A DNA stretch of 64,000 nt, taken from positions 7,976,001-8,040,000 of the forward strand of contig NZ_WOXS01000002.1 in assembly GCF_009852415.1 (NCBI RefSeq), given 5' to 3'. This stretch comes from Streptomyces sp. Tu 3180 (GTDB lineage Bacteria; Actinomycetota; Actinomycetes; Streptomycetales; Streptomycetaceae). Under the pieces are notes generated by a model. It worked only from the letters and a program-made list of their open reading frames with translations. It had not been told where the DNA came from and did not search any database. Shown piece by piece: positions 33,417 through 41,727 of the stretch (its first letter is position 1; each line of letters opens with the position of its first letter). A program made the position numbers and the translations under genes.

Positions 33417-34427
33417 ATGACGTACGCGATTCAGGCGGAGGGCCTGGTCAAGCGGTTCAAGGAGACCGAGGCCCTGGCGGGGGTGGATCTGGCGGCCCGC
33501 ACCGGCTCGGTGCTGGGCCTGCTCGGTCCGAACGGGGCCGGCAAGACGACAGCCGTGCGGATCTTCGCCACGCTGCTGCCGCCCGACGGGGGACGCGCGA
33601 CCGTGGCCGGGTACGACGTCGTCAGGGAGGCCGCGGCCGTGCGTGCCCTCATCGGCCTCACCGGCCAGTACGCGGCGGTCGACGAGAACCTGACCGGCAC
33701 GGAGAACCTGCTGCTCATCGGCCGCCTGCTCGGCATGAGCAGGCGCGACGCGCGGGCACGGGCGCGTGAGCTGCTCGACCGGTTCCGCCTCACCGACTCG
33801 GCGGGACGCGCGGTGAAGACCTTCTCCGGCGGCATGCGGCGGCGCCTCGACCTCGCGGCCAGCCTGGTCGGGCGGCCCAGCATCCTCTTCCTGGACGAGC
33901 CCACGACCGGCCTCGACCCGCACAGCCGCGGAGAACTGTGGGACATGCTGCGCGCCCTGGTGGCCGACGGCGCCACGGCCCTGCTGACCACGCAGTACCT
34001 GAACGAGGCCGACGTGCTCGCCGACGACATCGTGGTCGTCGACAAGGGCCGGGTGATCGCCCAGGGCACGCCCGACCGGCTGAAGTCCGAGGTGGGCGGC
34101 CAGGTGCTGGAGGTCCGCCCGCTCGCCCCCGGGGACGTCGCCGCCGCCCACGGGCTGGTCAGGGAGGCGGTCGGGCCGGAGACCCGGATCGAGGGCGAGG
34201 TGATCACGGCTCCGGTGAAGGACCCCGGGCTGATGCCCGCGGTCGTGCGCGGGCTCGACCGGGCGGGGATCCGGGTCGGCGAGCTGGCCCTGCGGCGCTC
34301 CTCGCTCGACGAGGTCTTCCTCGCCCTGACCGGTCACCGGGCGGAGCCCGGGGACGAGGGCGGCGGGACGGACGGCGGCGACGACCGTCACGAGCCCGAG
34401 CTGGAGAAGGCGGTGAGTTCCTCATGA
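33417..34427 (+). CDS. DrrA-type ABC exporter ATP-binding protein
   Basis: A 336-residue nucleotide-binding subunit. Walker A GPNGAGKTT near residue 40, Q-loop GLTGQYAAVDENLTG, signature FSGGMRRRLDLA, Walker B ILFLDEPTTGLD and H-loop region TTQYLNEAD; the DrrA-type C-terminal domain ends LDEVFLALTGH. The tail is Gly/Asp-rich. Such systems export lipophilic drugs or polyketides. It overlaps the permease gene by ATGA, indicating translational coupling. Substrate unknown; no biosynthetic cluster is nearby. Confidence 0.92.
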   Translation: MTYAIQAEGLVKRFKETEALAGVDLAARTGSVLGLLGPNGAGKTTAVRIFATLLPPDGGRATVAGYDVVREAAAVRALIGLTGQYAAVDENLTGTENLLLIGRLLGMSRRDARARARELLDRFRLTDSAGRAVKTFSGGMRRRLDLAASLVGRPSILFLDEPTTGLDPHSRGELWDMLRALVADGATALLTTQYLNEADVLADDIVVVDKGRVIAQGTPDRLKSEVGGQVLEVRPLAPGDVAAAHGLVREAVGPETRIEGEVITAPVKDPGLMPAVVRGLDRAGIRVGELALRRSSLDEVFLALTGHRAEPGDEGGGTDGGDDRHEPELEKAVSSS

Positions 34428-35233
34428 CCAGCGCGACGGTCACCGCCCCGCTCACGGCGCCGGGCCGGGTACGGCCCCTGGCGTGGGTGGGCCAGACCCT
34501 GACGATGGCGTGGCGCAGCCTGGTGGCGGTGAAGCACAATCCGCTGGAGCTCGTCGACTACAGCGTCACGCCGATCATGTTCGTCTTCCTGTTCACCTAC
34601 GTACTGGGAGGACAGATGGCCGGATCGACGGACGCGTACCTGATGTACGCGCTGCCCGGCATCATCGTCCAGAACACCCTGTTCATGACGGTGTACACGG
34701 CCATGGCGCTCAACACCGACCTGACGAAAGGCGTCTTCGACCGGCTGCGCAGTCTTCCGATAGCCCGTTCCGCGCCGCTCATCGGACGGATCACCGCCGA
34801 CCTCGCCAAGCACGTGTGGGCGATGCTCCTGATGATCGGCATCGGGCTGCTGATGGGCTTCAGGATCACCGGCGGGTTCGGGGGGTTTCTCCTGGGCGCG
34901 GTGCTGCTGGTCGTCTTCGCGGCGGCGGCGTCGTGGAGCGCCGTGCTCATCGGAATGCTCGCGAGCGACGCGGAGAAGGTGCAGGCGTTCTCGTTCACCG
35001 TGATCTTCCCGATCACGTTCACCAGCAGCGCGTTCGTCGTCGTCGACACCATGCCGGGCTGGCTCCAGGCGTGGAGCGACGTCAACCCGGTGACCCATCT
35101 GTCCGACGCGTACCGCGGGCTGCTGGTCGGCGGCCCGGTGGCGGAACCGGCGCTGTGGTCGCTGCTGTGGGCCGTGGGCATGGCGGCGGTGTTCGCCCCC
35201 CTGGCGATGCGGGCCTACCGGGCGAAGGTCTGA
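34424..35233 (+). CDS. DrrB-type ABC-2 exporter permease
   Basis: A 269-residue ABC-2 membrane protein with six predicted helices. The segment LVDYSVTPIMFVFLFTYVLG starts the first, and the conserved DRLRSLPIARSAPLIGRI loop is present. Helices near MLLMIGIGLLMGF, FLLGAVLLVVFAAA, FTVIFPITFTSSAFV and LLWAVGMAAVFAPLA follow. It pairs with the upstream ATPase to form the exporter. ATG 34424 overlaps the ATPase stop. Confidence 0.92.
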   Translation: MTSATVTAPLTAPGRVRPLAWVGQTLTMAWRSLVAVKHNPLELVDYSVTPIMFVFLFTYVLGGQMAGSTDAYLMYALPGIIVQNTLFMTVYTAMALNTDLTKGVFDRLRSLPIARSAPLIGRITADLAKHVWAMLLMIGIGLLMGFRITGGFGGFLLGAVLLVVFAAAASWSAVLIGMLASDAEKVQAFSFTVIFPITFTSSAFVVVDTMPGWLQAWSDVNPVTHLSDAYRGLLVGGPVAEPALWSLLWAVGMAAVFAPLAMRAYRAKV

Positions 35234-35300
35234 GCACCCGCTGCGGCCCAACAGCCCTGACGACGACGGCCGAAGGGCCGGGGACCGCTTCCCGCGGGCC

Positions 35301-35350
35301 TTCCCCGTTTGCCGCGGCCTCCCGTCGGACGCATCGTGGAAGGCGGGGAG
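35301..35350 (+). promoter_or_regulatory. Conserved upstream element, copy A
   Basis: Shares GTTTGC, CCCG-CGG-CGCAT, TGGA-AG and GGGG at identical spacing with copy B at 36371-36420. It lies 100-150 bases upstream of the amidase-like gene. GTTT followed 15 bases later by a CGGACGCAT block could be an alternative-sigma promoter. Its recurrence before two related wall-hydrolase genes suggests a shared control. Confidence 0.45.
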
Positions 35351-35449
35351 GACCTGCCGCACGGCCCCTCGTCCGCCCGGCTCCCGCTTCCCGTTTCACC
35401 CCGCCGCACCCCGCGGTCGTGTGCGGTGCGAAGAGGGGAGGACCCCACC

Positions 35450-36319
35450 ATGCCCGATCCGTGGATGCCCCAAGCCCTCAAGGTGGACCTCGGGGACCAC
35501 GCGCCGTGCGACCCCGCGTTTCCCGCGAAGGCGATCGCGCACATCACGGGGGACCGGAAGGCCACCGCCGGGGCTCCCCTGGACCTGGTCCCCTTCGCCA
35601 ACCTCAAGGGGTTCTTCACCGGCGACGGCCGGGGCCGGGCCCCGCACGTCCTCTGGGACCCCTTCACGGGGGCGTTCGCCCAGTTCTTCCCCGCCACGTC
35701 CCGCAGCAAGGCCGTGTACGACGCGGCCGGTGGCACCCGGACCAACCGGGCCGGCAAGGTCGTCATCCAGATCGAGGCCCTGTTCTTCCCGCACTGCCGC
35801 GTCGACGGCAGGGTGTTCGCGAGGCTGGTCGACACCCCTTGCAAGGGCTGGGGCGAGCTCAACGCGTGGACCGGCTCCTGGGGCGTACCCGACGTCTGGC
35901 CCATGGGCCGTCCGGCCTCCCTGTCCCGCAACACGTGTCCGGCCGACAAGTGGAAGTCGCAGGGCGGGTGGTACGCCCACGCCCACGTGCCGGAGAACGA
36001 CCATGTCGATCCCGGTTCCTGGCCGGCGTTCGTGTCACAGCCGTCCGGACCGTCCCCCGCCGGGCCCCGGTTCGAGCCGTTCCCCGGTACGTCGTTCTTC
36101 CAGGCGGGACGCAAGTCGCCCGTCATCGCGGGAATGCACGCCCGGCTCGTCGCCGAGGACTGCGACCGCTACACCTCCGACACCGACATCGACGTGTGGG
36201 GGCCCGGCGACGTGAGGTCCTACGCCGCCTGGCAGCAGAAGCTGGGTCTCGAGGGCGGAGCCGCCGACGGCATCCCCGGCCGGTTCAGCTGGGACAGGCT
36301 GGGCGTCCCCGGAGTCTGA
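35450..36319 (+). CDS. Endolysin-like amidase with C-terminal peptidoglycan-binding module
   Basis: A 289-residue protein. Residues 10-195 resemble the amidase-type domain of actinophage lysins: an early His in AIAHITGD, core VVIQIEALFF, and the late block WYAHAHVPENDHVDPGSW with His and Asp typical of zinc amidases. Residues 205-289 form a wall-binding module (FFQAGRKSPVIAGMHARLV, DVRSYAAWQQKLG, ADGIPGRFSWDRLGVPGV), which recurs at the N-terminus of the M23 peptidase downstream. No signal peptide is visible, as in phage endolysins. RBS AGAGGGGAGG. Expected action: peptidoglycan cleavage. Confidence 0.75.
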   Translation: MPDPWMPQALKVDLGDHAPCDPAFPAKAIAHITGDRKATAGAPLDLVPFANLKGFFTGDGRGRAPHVLWDPFTGAFAQFFPATSRSKAVYDAAGGTRTNRAGKVVIQIEALFFPHCRVDGRVFARLVDTPCKGWGELNAWTGSWGVPDVWPMGRPASLSRNTCPADKWKSQGGWYAHAHVPENDHVDPGSWPAFVSQPSGPSPAGPRFEPFPGTSFFQAGRKSPVIAGMHARLVAEDCDRYTSDTDIDVWGPGDVRSYAAWQQKLGLEGGAADGIPGRFSWDRLGVPGV

Positions 36320-37009
36320 GGTCTCCCGGCCGGCGCAGCGACCGTCCGAAAGGCCCGTACACCTGCGCGTTTCCGGGTTTGCGCGCGACTCCCGACGGGC
36401 GCATGCTGGAAGCAGGGGCGACCGTGGGGCAAGCGGTGCACGGTCCGGGAAGGTGCGCGGCCCGCGGGCGGGAACGCCGCCGCGCCGGCCGGCGGGCGCA
36501 CTCCTTGCCGGCCTCCCGCGCTCCGAGGAGGCGCGCCGGCTGCTCCCTCCGCCGTGGGGTTCGGCGAGCGCGACGATGAGGCCGAGACCACCCGGACGGC
36601 GCTCATCGCAGCCGGAACGGACCATCCCCGCGGGCTCCGCCGGATCCCTCGGCGAGCGCGGGGCCGGCAACGGAGCGAACCGCCGGCCCCCGTGCTCCCG
36701 CGAGTCGTCCACCCGTCCGGACACGGCGAACCGGGACGACGCGGACACGGCCGGCCCGGCTCGGCCGGACGGTGCCGGGCTCAACCGCTCACGCCGCCAC
36801 GTCCGGACGGTCCCCGGCACGTCCGCCGGGAACCACCCGGCAGGCGCGTCCGACCGGATCCACGACCCGGTGGCGGACCTCGCGGCGGCAACCAACTGCA
36901 TCCGGCGCCGGTACGGTGACGCCCCGCGCGCCCGGCGGACGAATCCGCACCGCGATCCGGCCCCTCACCGAAAGACCCCTCACCGACCCTCACCGAAAGG
37001 AGGAGGACC
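36320..37009. other. Long intergenic region between two wall hydrolase genes
   Basis: 690 bases. It begins with copy B of a conserved upstream element (36371-36420) and ends with the strong RBS of the M23 gene (AAAGGAGGAGG). A direct repeat CCTCACCGAAAG / CCTCACCGAAAGGAGG lies at about 36962-36998. Between them I see no coding frame or clear hairpin. The distance from copy B to the next gene is puzzling and may mean a lost gene or a long leader. Confidence 0.5.
36371..36420 (+). promoter_or_regulatory. Conserved upstream element, copy B
   Basis: Aligns without gaps to copy A at 35301-35350 (GTTTGC, CCCG, CGG, CGCAT, TGGAAG, GGGG in register). It lies about 590 bases before the M23 peptidase gene. 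Confidence 0.45.
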
Positions 37010-37660
37010 ATGCCCGCGTTGGCGCCGTTCCCGGGAGCGGCCTTCTTCCACGAGGGACAACGCAGTCCCACCATCGCCTCGATGGGCAAACGCCTGGTGG
37101 CGGAAAGGTGCGGGAAGTACCGGACGGGTCCCGGTCCCGAGTGGACCGATGCCGACCGGCAGTCGTACGCCGCCTGGCAGCACAAGCTCGGGTTCAAGGG
37201 GGCCGATGCCAACGGCATTCCGGGCAAGACGTCCTGGGACCGGCTCCGCGTCCCGGCGGCGACCCCGGCCCCGGCTCCCGGTGCCCGCGTCGCGTCCCCC
37301 GTGCCGGGACACCGCGTCACCACCCCTTACCGGAAGAAGGGATCCCACTGGGTACTGGGCTACCACACCGGCGCGGACTACGCGGCTGCGCACGGCACGC
37401 CGTGTGTCGCGGTGCGCAACGGTTCCATAGCCCGCAGCGGATATGACGTCAGTTTCGGCCATTTCCTCGTACTGCGCGTCGGCGGGTTCGACTTCTGGTA
37501 CTGCCACCTCTCCGAGCAGACCGTGACGAGGGGCCCGGTCAGGGCCGGCCAGAAGATCGGAGAAGTCGGTTCCAGCGGGAAGTCCACCGGCCCCCATCTC
37601 CACTTCGAGAAGCGTCCGGCCAACGGCGGCCTCAGGTCCAACGTGACCCCCAACTGGTAG
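37010..37660 (+). CDS. M23 metallopeptidase with N-terminal peptidoglycan-binding module
   Basis: A 216-residue LytM-type endopeptidase that cuts peptide cross-bridges in peptidoglycan. Residues 5-80 are the same wall-binding module found in the gene at 35450 (FFHEGQRSPTIASMGKRLV, QSYAAWQHKLG, NGIPGKTSWDRL). A Pro/Ala linker leads to the M23 domain (about 105-216), with zinc ligands in GYHTGADYAA (His-x-x-x-Asp) and GPHLHFE. No signal peptide is seen. ATG start with AAAGGAGGAGG. Together the two genes look like an amidase plus endopeptidase lysis pair. Confidence 0.88.
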   Translation: MPALAPFPGAAFFHEGQRSPTIASMGKRLVAERCGKYRTGPGPEWTDADRQSYAAWQHKLGFKGADANGIPGKTSWDRLRVPAATPAPAPGARVASPVPGHRVTTPYRKKGSHWVLGYHTGADYAAAHGTPCVAVRNGSIARSGYDVSFGHFLVLRVGGFDFWYCHLSEQTVTRGPVRAGQKIGEVGSSGKSTGPHLHFEKRPANGGLRSNVTPNW

Positions 37661-37751
37661 GCGGGAGGGGCGCCGTCCCCGCGGGTGCGTGCGGACGCAC
37701 GAGCGCGGCGTCCACGGGGTGAATCCCGCAAGAGCGTGCAGGAGAGATGCG

Positions 37752-38504
37752 ATGGACCTGTCGCCGATCGAGATCAAGGCCAACATCGAGGGCGACGTGG
37801 CGGCGGCGCTGTCGGCCCTCGGCGGGTCGAGCGCCCCGACGACGACGCGTCGGATCTGGTTCGCCGAGGACCGGGACGGCGTCGCCGAGGGCCGGGTGCC
37901 GCTGCTGGACGGCGGTGTGATCGTGCGGTTCAGGATCGGCGGGAGCCAGGACGACCTGACCGTCAAGCTGCGTCCGTGCACTCGGCAGCAGCTGGTCGGC
38001 CGGTTCTCCGCCCCGTTCGAAGCGGAGCCGCTCACGTACAGGATCGAGGAGGACTGGTCGGGGAACCGCCGTGTGCTGGCCGCCTCCTCGGTGCACGGCC
38101 ACCCGCCGGGGGCGCTGTCGGACGCGGTGAAGCCCGGGGCCGATCCCGCCGCGTCGATCGGCGCGGTGCAGGACCGGTTCCTGCGCGCCTGCGCGCCCGG
38201 CGTCCGGCTCGACGGGCTGGTCGCGCTGGGGCCGGTCCTCTCCACGAAGGCCGACGACGTTCCGCTCGACGACCTGGAGGCGGACCTGGAGGCGTGGTCG
38301 GTGGCCGGCCTGGACTTCCTGGAGGTCTCCGTCCGGGTGAAGCCCAAGGACGAGGACGACGCCGAGAAGCTCACGGCGCGGGCCGAGCGCAAGCAGCGGA
38401 AGCTGGAGGACGCGGTGCGGGAGCGCGGGGTGGCGCTCTCCGAGAACCCCGAGAGCAAGACCCGGCGCGTCCTCACCGCACTGGCGGGAAGCGGGCAGAG
38501 CTGA
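37752..38504 (+). CDS. Unrecognised protein, possibly CYTH-like
   Basis: A 250-residue soluble acidic protein. The N-terminus (SPIEIKANI), RRIWFAEDRDG, VIVRFRIGG and DDLTVKLRP alternate charged strands in a way that loosely resembles the CYTH (triphosphate tunnel) fold; this is a weak resemblance only. The C-terminal 60 residues are a charged helix (DEDDAEKLTARAERKQRKL). ATG 37752 is used because GGAGAG lies 5 bases upstream. It follows the M23 gene on the same strand with a 91-base gap. Confidence 0.55.
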   Translation: MDLSPIEIKANIEGDVAAALSALGGSSAPTTTRRIWFAEDRDGVAEGRVPLLDGGVIVRFRIGGSQDDLTVKLRPCTRQQLVGRFSAPFEAEPLTYRIEEDWSGNRRVLAASSVHGHPPGALSDAVKPGADPAASIGAVQDRFLRACAPGVRLDGLVALGPVLSTKADDVPLDDLEADLEAWSVAGLDFLEVSVRVKPKDEDDAEKLTARAERKQRKLEDAVRERGVALSENPESKTRRVLTALAGSGQS

Positions 38505-38582
38505 AGGGAGGGCCGAGCGGAACGCGTCGGCCGGCCGCCGCCTCGAGGCCGCGCCGGGCGAGCGGCACCGCGGCGGGCGAGC

Positions 38583-39116
38583 TCAGCCGACGGGCCACCC
38601 GGCCACCCGGCTCCTGGGCGGATCCGGCTCCGAGGGCTGGACCTGCCCGTTGCGGATGACGCCCCGCCAGGCGCCGCATTCCTGCCCGAGCCCTTCGATG
38701 AACTCCTTGAAGCGGCCGAGCCCCGCCCGGACCGCACGGGGTGTCGCCCCGGTCCGGGCCAGGGCGCGGCCCTTGATCCCGTGCGGCTCGAAACGCATGC
38801 GCACGACGACCTCGGTACGGTCCGGGGCCAGCTTCCGGAACGACACCTCGCCCCGGTGACCGGCCCGCCGGCCGAGGCCGCGCCACGCCACCAGCGAGTC
38901 GGGCCGCTGCTCCACGATCTCCGCCGTGAACTCATGGCGCACCGGACCGGCCCCGACCACCCAGCGCGTGAGGTTGGGCCGGAGCTGCTCGACCTCCTTC
39001 ACCACGGGCATGAAGCGGGGGAAGGTCTTGAACTGCGTCCACTGGTTGTAGGCGGTGTGCACGGGAACCGCGACTTCGATCGACTCCTCGAAGGAGTTCA
39101 TGGCTGCTGCACGCAT
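38583..39116 (-). CDS. SRPBCC family protein
   Basis: A 177-residue START/polyketide-cyclase-like protein. The fold signature begins FEESIEVAVPVHTAYNQWTQFKTFPRFM, followed by alternating strands (HEFTAEIVEQRP, VAWRGLG, TEVVVRMRFEP) and the closing helix LGRFKEFIEGLG. Such proteins bind hydrophobic ligands in a deep pocket; partner unknown. ATG 39116 was chosen because GGCGGGG precedes it, while ATG 39101 has no RBS. Convergent with the preceding gene. Confidence 0.8.
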   Translation of the reverse strand: MRAAAMNSFEESIEVAVPVHTAYNQWTQFKTFPRFMPVVKEVEQLRPNLTRWVVGAGPVRHEFTAEIVEQRPDSLVAWRGLGRRAGHRGEVSFRKLAPDRTEVVVRMRFEPHGIKGRALARTGATPRAVRAGLGRFKEFIEGLGQECGAWRGVIRNGQVQPSEPDPPRSRVAGWPVG

Positions 39117-39394
39117 GGCCCCGCCTGTCGTCGGGCACTGCTGTCGTCGGGCACTGCTGCCCCCAGTGTCACCGCCCGCCCGCCGATCCGCCACCACGAT
39201 CCCCCCGGGGCAGCCCTCACGGCACGGGCCGGCGACCACGGCCCGTGCCGGGCACCTGTCCGCGCGGCCTCGGGGCCGCGGCCGGGAAGACGAGGGGACG
39301 GGGACGGGACGGCCGCCGGTGGACGTTCGTGTGGCGGCCCACGGGCGGGGACGTGAGACTGGGGAGAACCGAGCGTCCGGTGAGAGGAAGTCCG

Positions 39395-41682
39395 ATGCCG
39401 AAGCGGTCCGACGACGGTGCCAGGGATCCGCTCACCGCGACACCGCCCAAGAAGTGGGCGGCGGGAGTGCCGGCGGTGGTGCACGCGCTGGAGTACTCCC
39501 TCGAGCAGACCTCCCCCTGCGCACCGGGGAGACACTGCTGACGATGAACCAGGTGGACGGCATCGACTGTCCCGGCTGTGCCTGGGCCGACCCGTCTCCG
39601 GGGCACCGGCACCGCAACGAGTACTGCGAGAACGGCGCCAAGCACATCAACGACGAGGCGACCACGCGGCGGATCACCCGCGACTTCTTCCGCGAGCACC
39701 CGGTCCCCGACCTCGCCCGACGGTCCGACATGTGGCTGAACCAGCAGGGACGGCTCACGGAACCGATGGTCAAGCGGCCCGGCTCCGACACCTACGAGCC
39801 GATCAGCTGGCACGACGCCCTCGGACTGCTCGCCGCGGAGCTCACCTCCCTCGGCTCACCCGACGAGGCGGTCTTCTACACCTCGGGCAGGGCCAGCAAC
39901 GAGGCCGCCTTCGTGCTGCAGCTCTTCGCCAGGGCGTTCGGCACCAACAACCTGCCCGACTGCAGCAACATGTGTCACGAGTCCAGCGGCTTCGCCCTGC
40001 ACGAGACCCTGGGCACCGGCAAGGGCACGGTCAGCCTGGAGGACATCCACCACGCCGACCTGATCTTCCTGGTGGGCCAGAACCCCGGGTCGAACCACCC
40101 GCGGCAGCTCTCCGCGCTGGAACAGGCCAAACGGAACGGCGCCCGCGTCATCGCGGTGAATCCGCTGCCCGAGGCCGGACTGCTGCGGTTCAAGAACCCG
40201 CAGAAGCCGCGCGGGGTGATCGGGCCCGGCACCCGGATCGCCGACCGGTTCCTGCACATCCGCGGCGGCGGGGACATGGCCCTGTTCCAGGGCCTGAACC
40301 GGCTGCTGCTGGAGGCCGAGGACGCCCGGCCCGGCCGCGTACTGGACCACGACTTCATCCGCACGCGCACCGACGGGTTCGAGGACTTCTCGCGGCACGT
40401 CCGCACCGTCGAGTGGGACGACATCCTCGCGGCGACCGGACTGACCCGTGAAGAGATCGAGCAGGTCCGTGACGACGTGCTGCGCAGCGAGCGCGTCATC
40501 GTCTGCTGGGCCATGGGAGTGACACAGCACAGGCACGCCGTCCCCACCATCCGGGAGATGGTGAACTTCCTGATGCTGCGCGGAAACCTCGGCAGGGCGG
40601 GCGCCGGAGCCTGCCCCGTACGCGGGCACAGCAATGTGCAGGGCGACCGGACGATGGGCATCTGGGAGCGGATGCCGGACTCCTTCCTGGACGCACTGCG
40701 GCAGGAGTTCGGCTTCGACCCGCCGCGCGCCCACGGGCTGGACTCGGTGAACGCGATCAAGGCGATGCGCGAGGGCCGGATCAAGTTCTTCCTCTCCCTC
40801 GCCGGCAATTTCGTCCGGGCCGCACCCGACAGCGCGGTCACCGAGGAGGCCCTGCGTTCGTGCCGCCTGACCGCCCACATCTCCACCAAGCTCAACCGGT
40901 CGCACACCGTGTGCGGCCGTACCGCGCTGATCCTGCCGACGCTGGGCCGCACCGAGCGGGACGTCCAGGCCGGCGGCGAGCAGTTCGTGACCGTGGAGAA
41001 CTCGATGAGCGAGGTGCACACCTCGCGCGGACGGCTGAGGCCGGCCTCCCCCCTCCTGCTCAGCGAGGTCGCCATCCTGTGCCGGCTCGCCCGCCGTACG
41101 CTCGACGGCACGGGGAGGATCCCGTGGGACGCCTTCGAGGCCGACTACGGGGAGATCCGGGACCGTGTCTCCCGCATCGTCCCGGGACTGCACGACTTCA
41201 ACCAGCGCGTGGTGCGCCCCGGCGGCATCAGGCTGCCCAACCCGGTCAACGAGGGCGTGTTCCCCACAGCGGTCGGCAAGGCACGGTTCACCCGCAACGC
41301 CTGGGACATGCCGCGGGTTCCCGAGGGGCACCTGCTGCTGCAGACCCTGCGCTCGCACGACCAGTGGAACACCGTCCCCTACACGGCCGACGACCGCTAC
41401 CGCGGCATCCACGGCAGCCGCCGGGTCGTCCTCGTCAGCCAGGAGGACCTGACCGGACTGGGCCTCGGCGAGGACGACCACGTCGACCTGGTCAGCGTGT
41501 GGACGGACGGCACCGAGCGACGCGCCGAGGACTTCCGGGTCGTCGCGTACCCGGCCAAGCGCGGTACCGCCGCCGCGTACTATCCCGAGACCAACGTCCT
41601 GGTGCCGCTCGACAGCGTGGCGGAAACCAGCAACCAGCCCACGTACAAGGGCATCGTCGTCCGCCTGGAGCCCGTCCGCTGA
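39395..41682 (+). CDS. FdhF/YdeP family molybdopterin oxidoreductase, N-terminal frameshift
   Basis: Large Mo-bis-MGD enzyme (formate dehydrogenase alpha-like). The N-terminus starts at ATG 39395 (MPKRSDDGARDPLTATPPKK, RBS GAGAGGAAG). After LEYSLEQTSP the frame breaks at a run of five C (39513-39517); one more C would join it to LRTGETLLTMNQVDGIDCPG. The main part from about 39518 is intact: DCPGCAW and EYCENGAK cysteines, FYTSGRASNEAAFVLQLFAR, NMCHESSG, FLVGQNPGSNHPRQL and a C-terminal binding domain ending YKGIVVRLEPVR. If the shift is real, translation could start at ATG 39544, losing about 50 residues. Substrate unknown. Confidence 0.85.
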
Positions 41683-41697
41683 CGCGGTGCGGCCCCA

Positions 41698-41715
41698 CCG
41701 GGACACCGGTCCCGG
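41698..41715. terminator. Hairpin between convergent oxidoreductase and permease genes
   Basis: CCGGGAC-ACCG-GTCCCGG, 7-bp arms and a 4-base loop, in a 45-base gap between two converging genes. Confidence 0.5.
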
Positions 41716-41727
41716 CCGGCGGCGGGA

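Noticed and set aside
33417..35233. DrrAB exporter as the edge of an antibiotic biosynthesis cluster
   Set aside because: No polyketide, peptide synthetase or tailoring genes are nearby; neighbours are proteases and wall enzymes.
35450..38504. A prophage remnant around the endolysin-like genes
   Set aside because: No capsid, tail, portal, terminase or integrase gene, no att-like repeats, and codon use matches the host.
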